DNA of 64,000 nucleotides, taken from NCBI RefSeq assembly GCF_000620305.1, contig NZ_KK211100.1:362467-426466 (forward strand), written 5' to 3'. Below, piece after piece: positions 18,106-27,207 of the stretch (its first letter is position 1; every line of letters starts with the position of its first letter). The DNA comes from Desulfitibacter alkalitolerans DSM 16504 (lineage in GTDB: Bacteria > Bacillota > DSM-16504 > Desulfitibacterales > Desulfitibacteraceae). The position numbers were made by a program, and so were the translations under genes. The notes beneath the pieces are model-generated. The model saw only the letters and a list, made by a program, of their open reading frames with translations, made no database searches and was not told where the DNA came from.

Positions 18106-19110
18106 TTACTCATCCTTATCAACAGGTAAGCCTGCTGCTTTCATCCTGTCCCTGTATTCATCTTCATATTCTTCATAGGTATGAACCTTAACAGGGTAGT
18201 TCCATGGGTTAACATGTCTTTCAGCACGGCTATTGTTAACCATATTACGTGTTGGACTCATAAATACCCCTGCCATATGTGTCAGCTTGCTGAAAGGAAA
18301 GTAAATCAGCAGCACACTAACCAGGAACAGGTGGATGTAGAATATAACTCCAATGTCACCTGGTACTCCAGGATTAAAAGTCACAAGTCCTAATGTTAAC
18401 TCCTTAACATGTGCAATATCAACCCTAATAAAATATTTCATCAAAATGCCTGATAGAGCAATCCCAAAAATCAATAGTAGAGGGAAGTAGTCTGCAGGTA
18501 ACGATATATATTTAACCTGTGGGATAACTACCCTTCTAACAAACAAATAGGTGACAGCAACAAGTAGTGCAAAACCAGTAAGATAAATAGCTTCCAGGTT
18601 GACTTCAAATGCTCCATCAATGCTATGAAGAAACTGAACGAAGCCAGGCACTGGTTCTGTGAAAAATCTTAAATGTCTTATTACTACTATAAATAATGAC
18701 CAGTGAAACACCAATCCTGCAAGCCAAAGCCACTTTTCCCAATGATAAACAACTTTTTTACCCTTGTCTTCATCAACCAGTTGGGCCTTTGTGTTTCTAA
18801 ATAAAGATCTAAAAAATACTACTTCCAAAAGCATTCTTGCTATAACCCCTGCTTTTGTAGAAGGGTTATCAATCTTATTTTGTTTAAACCAGGGCAGTGA
18901 TTTTTGTTGTCCACAGGTTGTAGGTATTCTAAAGGGAACAGGTGAGCGCGCCCATGTAACTATACGGTAGATTAAACCAAACAAGAATGCTGCAAAGGCT
19001 ATATAGGGTATAAGTACCCCAAAGAGGAAATGCAACCCTATAACCTCTACTCCTAGGAAAACACCCAAAATGAGTGCAGCAACTATGAGTAAAGAAACTT
19101 GTATACCCAT
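18106..19110 (-). CDS. dsrM: DsrM, membrane cytochrome b subunit of DsrMKJOP
   Basis: DsrM is the NarI-like di-haem b membrane subunit that exchanges electrons with menaquinone and passes them to DsrK. Five to six membrane segments are visible (SLLIVAALILGVFLG near the start; WLWLAGLVFHWSLFIVVIRH; FALLVAVTYLFV; YFPLLLIFGIALSGILM), with paired His residues in them, and a cytoplasmic tail ending KVHTYEEYEDEYRDRMK. GAGGG favours ATG 19110 over the ATG at 19125, giving 334 residues. It closes the unit after dsrP rather than preceding dsrK, the more usual order. Confidence 0.92.
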   Translation of the reverse strand: MGIQVSLLIVAALILGVFLGVEVIGLHFLFGVLIPYIAFAAFLFGLIYRIVTWARSPVPFRIPTTCGQQKSLPWFKQNKIDNPSTKAGVIARMLLEVVFFRSLFRNTKAQLVDEDKGKKVVYHWEKWLWLAGLVFHWSLFIVVIRHLRFFTEPVPGFVQFLHSIDGAFEVNLEAIYLTGFALLVAVTYLFVRRVVIPQVKYISLPADYFPLLLIFGIALSGILMKYFIRVDIAHVKELTLGLVTFNPGVPGDIGVIFYIHLFLVSVLLIYFPFSKLTHMAGVFMSPTRNMVNNSRAERHVNPWNYPVKVHTYEEYEDEYRDRMKAAGLPVDKDE

Positions 19111-19143
19111 TAACATATCCCTCATTTCATGTATTTTTATTAC

Positions 19144-20304
19144 TTATATACCCGTATTCTCCTTAACTGAAATCACAATCCTGTAAAAGATGCTAATTAT
19201 GAAAATTCCAGCTGCCCATATTCCAAGGGTAATAAAAATCTCAGGTATAGTTGGTGCATACTCAGTAACTCTTCCAAAGGGATTTACTACAAGACCAGCA
19301 AGTACAAAGGCTAAACCCTTTTCAATAAGCATGGCTACAAATACTGCACCACAGGCAATAAGCAACGTGGTATCCTGTGATCTTGTTTTGGGGTTAATCA
19401 ACAAATACAACGCTAATACTGATAGAATTAAGAAAACCCACATAAATGGAACAAGGGAACTGTGACCGTATAAGCCAAAAAACAGGTATTGTAAACTATA
19501 CATGTGACCAGGCACCTGGCTGAAGAAGCCAACGAAAAATTCTACTGCAAGTAAAAATATTGTTATTGAAAAAGCATAAGTTACAATAATTGATAGTTTC
19601 TTAATAGCTTCCCTTCCTGCATCAAAACCGGCAAACTTCTTTAATGCAAAGCAGATAAGGATTAGTAAAGCTGGGCCGGTGGCAAAGGCACCTACTAAAA
19701 ATTTTGGAGCTATTAGTGCTGTTAACCAGTAATCTCTACCTGGTATGCCTGAGTATAAAAATGCCGTAACAGTATGGATACTCACAGCCCATGGTATTGA
19801 TACATACGTCAAACCTTTCACCCATTTAGGGGGATAAACTGCCTTACGTTCTGCCTCTAAAACATTCCATCCTATTACAATATTTAAAAGCAAATAACCA
19901 TTAAGTACAACCATATCCCAGAACATAGGTGAGTTTAGTGTTGGGTATAGTATCATGTTAAATAACCTCATTGGCATACCCATATCAACTATAATAAATA
20001 GGAGACACATTATAACTGAAGCTACTGCCAAAAACTCTCCAATTACGGTTATTCTGCCAAACTCTTTAACATTATGCAGGTAATAAGGCAACACAACCAT
20101 TACTGCAGATGCAGCGACCCCAACAAAAAATGTAAACTGGGCAATATAAAGACCCCAGGAAACATCTCTGCTCATACCTGTAACTGTAAGTCCTTGATTT
20201 AATTGAACTAGATAAAAACCAAAGCCTATGCCAATCAAGGCAAGCAAAAACAACAACCATCCATAATAGCATTTTGAAGCTTCTTTAAAAGCTTTTTCTA
20301 TCAT
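19144..20304 (-). CDS. dsrP: DsrP, NrfD-family membrane subunit
   Basis: DsrP is the second quinone-interacting membrane subunit of DsrMKJOP, paired with the periplasmic ferredoxin DsrO. The product has about ten membrane helices and the NrfD/PsrC character (YLVQLNQGLTVTGMSRDVSWGLYI; PMRLFNMILYPTLNSPMFWD). I use ATG 20304, which has GGGAGGGG upstream, rather than the in-frame TTG at 20313 that overlaps the site; this gives 386 residues. It is 16 bases after dsrO. Confidence 0.93.
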   Translation of the reverse strand: MIEKAFKEASKCYYGWLLFLLALIGIGFGFYLVQLNQGLTVTGMSRDVSWGLYIAQFTFFVGVAASAVMVVLPYYLHNVKEFGRITVIGEFLAVASVIMCLLFIIVDMGMPMRLFNMILYPTLNSPMFWDMVVLNGYLLLNIVIGWNVLEAERKAVYPPKWVKGLTYVSIPWAVSIHTVTAFLYSGIPGRDYWLTALIAPKFLVGAFATGPALLILICFALKKFAGFDAGREAIKKLSIIVTYAFSITIFLLAVEFFVGFFSQVPGHMYSLQYLFFGLYGHSSLVPFMWVFLILSVLALYLLINPKTRSQDTTLLIACGAVFVAMLIEKGLAFVLAGLVVNPFGRVTEYAPTIPEIFITLGIWAAGIFIISIFYRIVISVKENTGI

Positions 20305-20320
20305 GTACACCAACCCCTCC

Positions 20321-21082
20321 CTACACTATATAGTAAACCTTAGGCTTTGTTCCAAGCTTTGTTTTGCGTGTAACATTGTAGCTAGATGCTAAAAGTTTAC
20401 GAACCTCTGAATTTGGATCCTCCAAATCACCAAACACAAGGACCCCTTCCTTACAAGCCTCCACACAAGCCGGTAGCAATCCAACTGCTAGTCTTTCATC
20501 ACAGAAGTTGCATTTTTCAACTACACCCTTAGACCTGGTTGGGTATTTTTTATTCAATTCTTCTATATGGGGTCTAGGATCACTAAAATTAAAACTCCTT
20601 GCACCATATGGACAGGCAGCCATACAATAACGGCATCCTATGCATCTATGGTAATCCATCATAACTATGCCGTCTTTTCTTTTAAAGGTGGCCTGTGTTG
20701 GGCAAACCCGAACACAGGAGGGGTTTTCACAATGGTTACAGAGTATTAGGAAGTTCCTGTTTTTTGTAGCGGCATCTGCATATTCATGACTCTGGTAGGG
20801 AAAGGCGTTTTTATACGGTTCAGTCCACAACCATTTTACTTCCTCCTTGGCATTATTTATGGAGGGTACATTATGGGAATAATGACAAGCATTAATACAA
20901 TCATTACAGTAATCACACTTACTCATGTCTATTGCCATGGCCCACTTATTAGCAGCTAATGCTTTAGAATCTGAAAGAAATTTTGGATTATTTCCGGCTA
21001 CAACACTAACAAGAGGCATTATTCCTAAACCAAGGGCACAGACTCCGCCAAGCTTGATAAATCTTCTTCTACTTATATCCAT
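20321..21082 (-). CDS. dsrO: DsrO, Tat-exported iron-sulfur subunit
   Basis: DsrO is a ferredoxin-like subunit located outside the membrane and anchored through DsrP. The 253-residue product starts with a twin-arginine signal (RRRFIKLGGVCALGLG), followed by [4Fe-4S] motifs of the DMSO reductase B-type fold: CDYCNDCINACHYS, CNHCENPSCVRVCP, CIGCRYCMAACPYG and CNFCDERL. Export needs the Tat system; tatC is in this window at 58506. AGGAGGAGAGG precedes the ATG. Confidence 0.95.
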   Translation of the reverse strand: MDISRRRFIKLGGVCALGLGIMPLVSVVAGNNPKFLSDSKALAANKWAMAIDMSKCDYCNDCINACHYSHNVPSINNAKEEVKWLWTEPYKNAFPYQSHEYADAATKNRNFLILCNHCENPSCVRVCPTQATFKRKDGIVMMDYHRCIGCRYCMAACPYGARSFNFSDPRPHIEELNKKYPTRSKGVVEKCNFCDERLAVGLLPACVEACKEGVLVFGDLEDPNSEVRKLLASSYNVTRKTKLGTKPKVYYIV

Positions 21083-21096
21083 TAGCCTCTCCTCCT

Positions 21097-21477
21097 TTAT
21101 TCAACATGACAAGTCCAACAATTAGGAATAACGTCAACGAAAGTATGACATGCATCACAGAACTGCTCCTTGTTGGAGTGACATTCCAAACATGTATTTT
21201 GTAAGCTCATAGCATATTCCCTACCGCTCTCCGAAACATATACCCTATTACCCTCGCGTACAACAGACACCTTCCAATCACTTAACAGCTGCATATGATT
21301 AGCCCTCATAAATTCTACATCTTCGATACAGTTTTTGTCTGCAAGAGCTTGAATTGCAGGCGTGTCAAGGCTTACTTCAGGAGCTGCAGCTGACTTTCCA
21401 AAACTGCCCCAGAAGGGATAGGTGAACAAAATAATTAAAACTGCAATTCCAATAATAATATTACGAGAATTATTCAT
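21097..21477 (-). CDS. dsrJ: DsrJ, triheme cytochrome c subunit
   Basis: DsrJ is the small multihaem cytochrome c of DsrMKJOP, facing the outside of the membrane. The 126-residue product has an N-terminal anchor helix (IIIGIAVLIILFTYPFWG) and three CxxCH sites: CLECH (96-100), CDACH (107-111) and CWTCH (120-124). Cys50 in DKNCIEDVEFMR matches the place where DsrJ has an unusual Cys axial ligand for one haem. Its ATG overlaps the dsrK stop (TAATG). Haem attachment would use the ResB-CcsA pair at the head of the same unit. Confidence 0.95.
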   Translation of the reverse strand: MNNSRNIIIGIAVLIILFTYPFWGSFGKSAAAPEVSLDTPAIQALADKNCIEDVEFMRANHMQLLSDWKVSVVREGNRVYVSESGREYAMSLQNTCLECHSNKEQFCDACHTFVDVIPNCWTCHVE

Positions 21478-23084
21478 TATTCATCATCCTCCGTTCCTAG
21501 AGGTTCAAAACGCAGGTTTTCTGTCCTTTCTTTTTCCCCCTCCATAACAAGGGCATTACCAACTAATTCATGTACACTACATACATCCACCTGGGGCAGC
21601 CAGTATCTCATTAGTGGCGGCAGGGTAGCTCTATCAATTGCACAAACACATGTAAGCATATTTACTCCATGCTTTTTATGGACATATTTGACGGCATTTG
21701 CCCTTGGAAAACCTCCACGCATCCTCATTTCCATATTCTCATCTGAACCAAGGCCTGACCCTCCACCACAGCAGAAGGTATGTTCTCTAATTGTGTCATC
21801 AGGCATTTCATAAAAATTGTTGCATACATGTTTAAGAATGTATCGTGGTTCTTCCAGCAAACCCATGGCCCTGGATGGGTTGCAGGAGTCATGGAATGTA
21901 GCTACTATACTGTCATTCCTGCTGGGATCCAGCTTAAGCTTGTTATGATATATAAGATCAGATGTAAATTCGGTAATGTGAATCATACTTGTGGATTTTG
22001 CATGCTCAAATTTTGTTCCAGTTATGGGTGATGTAGGGGTCTCTAGAAAATCAGCAGGTCCATTCATGGTGTCCATATACTGGTGAACAACCCTCCACAT
22101 ATGACCACATTCTCCACCTAGAATCCATTTAACGCCCAGCCTTTTTGCCTCAGCATACATCTTTGCATTTAATCTTTTAGCCATTTCATGGGATGTGAAA
22201 AGGCCAAAGTTACCACCTTCAGATGCATAGGTACTTAATGTATAATCAAGTCCTATTTCATGGAGAACCATTAATTGTCCCATGATACCAAAGGTTCCTG
22301 GGTCAGCAAAAAGGTCTCCTGACGGAGGGATATAAAGTATTTCTGCACCCTTTCTGTTCCAGGTAGGTTCAATTGTAATTCCTGTTATATCCTCAATGTT
22401 TTCTATTAAGAAATCCATGGAGTCAACCAGGCCATGGGGTTGAATTCCTAGGTGGTTGCCCTTCATATAACAGTTGGCTACCGGTGTTACTACCCAGTCT
22501 ATATTACATCCAATTAGATTGAGCAGTTCCCTGGCTATCATTGTAATCTCAGCAGTATCAATACCATAGGGACAGTAAACAGAACAACGTCTGCATTCTG
22601 TACACTGGAAGAAATAATAGAACCACTCTTTGATTACATCTTCATTAAGTTCTCTAGCGCCTACCATTTTACCCATGATTTTTCCGGCAGTAGTATACTC
22701 TTTTCTATATATAGATCTTAACAGCTCAGCCCTTAAAACCGGCATGTTTTTGGGATCTCCTGAACCGATAAAAAAGTGACATTTATCAGAGCAAGCACCA
22801 CACCTTACACAGATATCCATGAATAATTTTAAAGAGCGAAATCTTTCAAGTCTTTCCCTAAGGCCATCCATGATAATTTGCTTCCAGTTCTCTGGAAGTT
22901 TCCAATCCTCATCCTCTGGGGACCATTTTCTGGGGTTAGGAAGTCCAACAGTTGTAAGACTCTCTGCTTTACCTGGGTAACACCAGGTGCCAGGTCTAAA
23001 ATCAACTGGTGTCTCCATCCATCCCGTTTTAGGAGGATTGTAATCAATATTTAGTAACTGATCTGGCTTTGGAGTTTTTGCCAT
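21477..23084 (-). CDS. dsrK: DsrK, catalytic HdrD-like iron-sulfur subunit
   Basis: DsrK is the cytoplasmic subunit related to heterodisulfide reductase HdrD and is thought to reduce the DsrC trisulfide. The 535-residue product has two ferredoxin-type motifs (CVRCGACSDKC and CTECRRCSVYCPYG) and CCG-domain elements (HDSCNPSRAMG; TFCCGGGSGLGSDENMEMRM) that bind the special catalytic cluster. The ending TLPPLMRYWLPQVDV is typical. Here it leads the complex genes instead of dsrM. Confidence 0.96.
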   Translation of the reverse strand: MAKTPKPDQLLNIDYNPPKTGWMETPVDFRPGTWCYPGKAESLTTVGLPNPRKWSPEDEDWKLPENWKQIIMDGLRERLERFRSLKLFMDICVRCGACSDKCHFFIGSGDPKNMPVLRAELLRSIYRKEYTTAGKIMGKMVGARELNEDVIKEWFYYFFQCTECRRCSVYCPYGIDTAEITMIARELLNLIGCNIDWVVTPVANCYMKGNHLGIQPHGLVDSMDFLIENIEDITGITIEPTWNRKGAEILYIPPSGDLFADPGTFGIMGQLMVLHEIGLDYTLSTYASEGGNFGLFTSHEMAKRLNAKMYAEAKRLGVKWILGGECGHMWRVVHQYMDTMNGPADFLETPTSPITGTKFEHAKSTSMIHITEFTSDLIYHNKLKLDPSRNDSIVATFHDSCNPSRAMGLLEEPRYILKHVCNNFYEMPDDTIREHTFCCGGGSGLGSDENMEMRMRGGFPRANAVKYVHKKHGVNMLTCVCAIDRATLPPLMRYWLPQVDVCSVHELVGNALVMEGEKERTENLRFEPLGTEDDE

Positions 23085-23124
23085 TGTATCACCCTCTCAC
23101 TAGATTTTATTTCTGAATTCCTAT

Positions 23125-23676
23125 TTATTGAGTACTGCCTTCATACTCAATAGCTGCTGGTCCTTGGTTGAGCATATTTATCCTTTCTAATATAGCACAC
23201 TTTCTTTTTACTTCATCTATCCTTAATTGATAAATAGTCTCCTTGCACTGCAAATATATTTCAAAGGCTACAAGGGCAATATTGTCTATTCGTTGTTCAA
23301 TGACAGCTAATTCCTTATACAATACCTCTCCATCCAATTGGCCCTGAAGTTCTTCCCTTATAAGCTTTTTTAATATAAAAATAAATGCAATGGCTTGAGA
23401 TGGAGAAAAATCCTGCACAGCTTTTATTCGAAGAATTCTATCTAGATTGAGGCGGAAATTTTCTGAGTCCACATCTTCTAGCACTTGATCAAAAATACCA
23501 TCTAATCCCTGACGTAGATTATGACCAACCGGGTTAGCAAACTGACTTTTGCCACTTTTTAGGTGTTTCACAGTTTTATCTGGGTACTCCTGGCATAGAT
23601 TATGAAACCACTTTGAAACTATAATGGCCTTTTTATCTGCCAGCAGCCCTTTTAAAACATCTGGAACCTGCGTCAT
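23125..23676 (-). CDS. RsbRD N-terminal-domain-like protein
   Basis: The 183-residue, all-helical product resembles the RsbRD_N domain, a non-haem-globin-like sensory module of stressosome-type proteins: LLADKKAIIVSKWFHNLC at the start, then a conserved FANPVGHNLRQGLDGIFDQV. There is no STAS or kinase domain. I recall similar single-domain proteins next to dsrMKJOP in other sulfate reducers, which I cannot verify here. GGGGGTGAAAC precedes the ATG. It may sense redox state or a ligand for the Dsr complex; that is inference. Confidence 0.7.
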   Translation of the reverse strand: MTQVPDVLKGLLADKKAIIVSKWFHNLCQEYPDKTVKHLKSGKSQFANPVGHNLRQGLDGIFDQVLEDVDSENFRLNLDRILRIKAVQDFSPSQAIAFIFILKKLIREELQGQLDGEVLYKELAVIEQRIDNIALVAFEIYLQCKETIYQLRIDEVKRKCAILERINMLNQGPAAIEYEGSTQ

Positions 23677-23746
23677 CTAGTTTCACCCCCTCTCATTAAA
23701 TTCCAATATACAACCTGCCACAAAGCCTTTTCTCTATTTTTAACCT

Positions 23747-24571
23747 TTACACATAACTGTGTAATCCAGGAAGCAAATAGCTCACTCCAATAAAGGTAAA
23801 TAAAACTGCTCCAAATCCAATAATTGACAAGATCGCTGCCCGTCTTCCCTTCCAATTTCTCATAAACCTAACGTGAAGATATGCAGCATAGATAAACCAG
23901 GTTATTAAAGCCCAGGTTTCCTTTGGATCCCATGACCAGTAGGACCCCCAGGAAAACTCAGCCCAGATGGCTCCTGTAACAAGCATTATTGTTAAAAAGG
24001 GCATGCCAATAAAAATTACCTTATAAGATATGTCATCCAAAAGCTCCAAACTGGGAAGGGCATTAGCCAGTGTGTTGTTAGCGTTTTTAGACAAAACCCA
24101 TTCTTTTACTAGATACATTAGAGATAGAGCAAAGGACACTGCAAAGGCACCATAAGATACAACAGCGGTCAGTACATGAACAAATAACCAGTTGCTTCTT
24201 AATGCAGGCATCATGGGGCGCACGGAGGTGTCTAAAGTAAATAACCACAACAACAATACAATAGCTATGGGAAGTACAAACATACCTACAGCCCACATGT
24301 CAAATTTAAAGTCAATAATTAAAAACACTGCTGCTATACCCCATACGAAAAACAGTCCAAATTCAAAGAGGTTCGTTAAAGGAAGTGTGCCTATGAGTAA
24401 GGTCCTTACTGCTAACAACAGTGTATTCATTGCAAAAGCTGCAATTGTTAGGAAACTTGCAGCAGTCCTTAAATAACCCTTTGACGTAATGAAGCACAAA
24501 ACATAAGCCAGCAGAGCCAGGGTATAACCAGCAATGGTGACTGTCATAATGGGTGTCTGAAGATTTTCCAA
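23747..24571 (-). CDS. ccsA: System II cytochrome c biogenesis protein CcsA/ResC
   Basis: CcsA exports haem and, with ResB, attaches it to CxxCH apocytochromes outside the membrane. The product has eight or so membrane helices and the haem-handling WWD motif (WGSYWSWDPKETWALITWF, about residues 210-230), plus conserved flanking His residues. A longer frame from 24589 exists, but GGGGAGGG is spaced for the TTG at 24571, giving 274 residues. That start lies two bases from the resB stop, so the two are translationally linked. Confidence 0.93.
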   Translation of the reverse strand: MENLQTPIMTVTIAGYTLALLAYVLCFITSKGYLRTAASFLTIAAFAMNTLLLAVRTLLIGTLPLTNLFEFGLFFVWGIAAVFLIIDFKFDMWAVGMFVLPIAIVLLLWLFTLDTSVRPMMPALRSNWLFVHVLTAVVSYGAFAVSFALSLMYLVKEWVLSKNANNTLANALPSLELLDDISYKVIFIGMPFLTIMLVTGAIWAEFSWGSYWSWDPKETWALITWFIYAAYLHVRFMRNWKGRRAAILSIIGFGAVLFTFIGVSYLLPGLHSYV

Positions 24572-24572
24572 G

Positions 24573-25721
24573 TTATTGTCCCTCCCCAACTTTTGTGGCT
24601 AATTCAGTATAAATCTGATTCTTTATATCTGTGTTCTTACAAACTACTTTAACAAATACCTTGCTGCTTTTTTTATCTAAAACAGCATGAATCTCTCTGT
24701 ATCTTCCGCTCCAAAACATTGACGATGATATGATCATGAGGATGAAACCAACCATAACAACATTAGTCCCTGGATCAACTTTTACTGCCAGAACTGTATA
24801 TGGGTTTATATCTGCATATTCGAGAATCTCGCCACCTGGAAACTCAATTGTATCTCCCTGTTGAAGGTATCTAGCGTCTATAACGTTACGCCCTTCATAA
24901 AGCTTGATTAGGGATCCACCCCTCAAATATTGAATGTTAAATAATGTGTCTCCAACATTAAAGGTCTTTTTATCTGGAATTGCATAATACTCTTCTTCCT
25001 CCCCACTTATCCCTATTAAGTGGTTATAACCATAGGAGCTCTGATAAAAGACCACACCCTTGTATTTAAAGGGTTTGTTTACTCTGGTGGTTCCATTAGC
25101 AACCTCCTTGCCATTTACAAAAATTGTAATGTCTGACACCCAATTATCAATGGCACCATTGCTGTCATATAGGGTCTGAAAGTTATTCACCTGAATAGCC
25201 ATTCCCTTGGCCACGTGAGAAGGAATATCTGCCTGGTTTCCCACAAAGGCCATTACCCTGTCATTAGCTCCAAAAGAACCCAGGAATGCTCCTAATAACA
25301 CTATAATTAGAGAGATGTGAAGTAAGTGAGGTGCAAGCAAATTCAAAAAACCCTTATTAGCCAGGAGGATTAACTTGTCTGTGGTGTTTTCCTCTTTTAC
25401 TCTATACCCCTTTTCCCCAAGTAATTTTCTTAATTGAATTTCACTAACTGTTACATCCTGGATTGAGATCTCCCGTTCATACTGCTTAAATTCGGTTTGA
25501 CTGTCAAGCTTTTTAAAAAGCTTGCCTAACATTACAGGTATCCTTTGAACAGAACATATCAATAAATTGAAAGTAAAAATCAGAATCAAGCCCCTAAACC
25601 AGATAGACTTGTAAATGTTCACATTTGGATTTAAGGTTGCAATTATAGATGTAACCACCAAAGCTGCAATTAAAATCACTGCCAGTTTAATTGAAGATAA
25701 AAACTTAATCATTGCAGCCAT
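24573..25721 (-). CDS. resB: System II cytochrome c biogenesis protein ResB
   Basis: ResB is the partner of CcsA in system II cytochrome c maturation. The 382-residue product has N-terminal membrane helices (FLSSIKLAVILIAALVVTSII), a further helix pair around LLAPHLLHISLIIVLLGAFLG with a conserved His, a large extracytoplasmic domain (about 150-330) and a final helix before a short cytoplasmic end. It heads the unit that includes dsrJ, its likely substrate. The ATG at 25721 sits close to AGGAAGG; Met4 is an alternative start. Confidence 0.93.
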   Translation of the reverse strand: MAAMIKFLSSIKLAVILIAALVVTSIIATLNPNVNIYKSIWFRGLILIFTFNLLICSVQRIPVMLGKLFKKLDSQTEFKQYEREISIQDVTVSEIQLRKLLGEKGYRVKEENTTDKLILLANKGFLNLLAPHLLHISLIIVLLGAFLGSFGANDRVMAFVGNQADIPSHVAKGMAIQVNNFQTLYDSNGAIDNWVSDITIFVNGKEVANGTTRVNKPFKYKGVVFYQSSYGYNHLIGISGEEEEYYAIPDKKTFNVGDTLFNIQYLRGGSLIKLYEGRNVIDARYLQQGDTIEFPGGEILEYADINPYTVLAVKVDPGTNVVMVGFILMIISSSMFWSGRYREIHAVLDKKSSKVFVKVVCKNTDIKNQIYTELATKVGEGQ

Positions 25722-26278
25722 TCCTTCCTGGAGTAATATGCTTTATATTAACAGCAGCCTGTCACAGTATACAGTAGATAATAGCACATAATAGTATATA
25801 TCATTAGGCCTTAATTGTATATATTAAATAATAGTTTCAGTATTGCATCTTGTGCTATTTGTCACAGCTATTATCAGACACAATCCGAGTTATTTTTATC
25901 AGTAAATCATTTGATTAATTTCTTTAAAACTCCTGCAATCCAGTAATAGCAATTACTAATGGCAGCTATAAGTTTTATTATATATACAAAGCCTAATGCT
26001 GCAATCAGAAGCCATAATTCTTCTCCACCAATACACAAAAATAAAATAAATTACAATTAAATTTAGTTGTTTTATTTAAAAACCCTGTAAGTTTGTTATT
26101 CCTTTTTTAAATAGCTAGTGAAGATTTCCCTATACCCATTATAACGAGCCCAGGCTACTTAATTTTCAGAAATTTTTGTGATATGGTCGTAATTTTATTG
26201 TATTACTCCCATGAATAGTTTAAAATATTTATATATAAATGGTTAAAGTCATTTTCTTCAGAAGGGCCTGGTTAAAAA
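25722..26278. other. Divergent resB / LysR intergenic region
   Basis: A 557-base AT-rich gap that must carry promoters for the dsr complex unit (minus) and the second LysR gene (plus). TGTCACAG occurs at 25760-25767 and again at 25860-25867, exactly 100 bases apart. A minus-strand 43-codon frame (25907-26038, TTG start, no ribosome binding site) would encode one membrane helix with a KKLIK end. I see no RNA gene or clear terminator. Confidence 0.5.
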
Positions 26279-27190
26279 ATGCATTTTACTCAACTAGAGA
26301 CTTTCTGTGCCGTTGCAAAGGTGAACAGTTTTTCAAAAGCTGCAAAATTACTGCACTTATCTCAGCCAACAATTAGCAGTCATATTCAATATTTAGAAAA
26401 TCACTATAATATCCTATTATTTAATAGAAGCAACCAGGGAGTAACCTTAACAGAAGCTGGCAAGATCGTCTATGAGTACGCTCAAAAGATCCTTAAAATA
26501 CAAGATGACATGGAACGCCACCTTGCTATTATGGCAGAAGTAGAAAACCATATGCTCACAGTTGGTGCAAGCTCTGCTGTTGGAAATCATCTTATGCCCT
26601 GCAGCATTTGGAAGTTTAATGAAACCTTTGCTAACTCTAAAATTAAGCTTATAGTTGCCAACAGCCAGGAAATACTTGAACATGTATATGAAAATAATAT
26701 TGAGCTAGGGTTAATTGACGGTCCTATTAGGGGTTCACCATCAGATATTTTTGTTAAAGAGATAATTGAAGATAAAATGGTAATTATAGCACCTGCTAAG
26801 GAACCATGGGTTGATTTGGATGTAATATCAATAAGCGAATTAATTAAATTACCCTTTATAATTCGAGAAACTGGCTCTGGAGTAAGGAATAACTTTAAAG
26901 CCGTTTTGGATAAACTATCTTTAAAATTTAGTGATTTTCAAAACACTACTGAAATGGGCAGCATGGATGCCATAAAAACTGCAGTAGAATTAGGTTTGGG
27001 TCTTTCTGTAATACCTCTTAAAGCAGTAGAAAAAGAGGTGAGAAGAGGTGTGCTTACTGCCCTGGAATTAAAGGAAGATAAAATGGTATATTACTGTAAG
27101 ATGATTTATAAAAAACAAAATTCCAAAAGCAAAATCGCCAAAAGGTTTATTCACTTTTTAGCTTCACCAGGAACTCATTCATATTGTTAA
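26279..27190 (+). CDS. Second LysR-family regulator of the dsr island
   Basis: A 303-residue LysR protein: helix-turn-helix near the N-terminus (FCAVAKVNSFSKAAKLLHLS, QPTISSHIQYLENHYNILLF) and an effector domain with RETGSGVRNNF matching the ligand pocket segment seen in the first LysR (11282). The two are clearly related paralogues bracketing the dsr genes. It is divergent from resB, the classical arrangement for a LysR regulator and its target. The effector is unknown. Confidence 0.92.
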   Translation: MHFTQLETFCAVAKVNSFSKAAKLLHLSQPTISSHIQYLENHYNILLFNRSNQGVTLTEAGKIVYEYAQKILKIQDDMERHLAIMAEVENHMLTVGASSAVGNHLMPCSIWKFNETFANSKIKLIVANSQEILEHVYENNIELGLIDGPIRGSPSDIFVKEIIEDKMVIIAPAKEPWVDLDVISISELIKLPFIIRETGSGVRNNFKAVLDKLSLKFSDFQNTTEMGSMDAIKTAVELGLGLSVIPLKAVEKEVRRGVLTALELKEDKMVYYCKMIYKKQNSKSKIAKRFIHFLASPGTHSYC

Positions 27191-27207
27191 AATTCAGGAG
27201 GGAAGAA

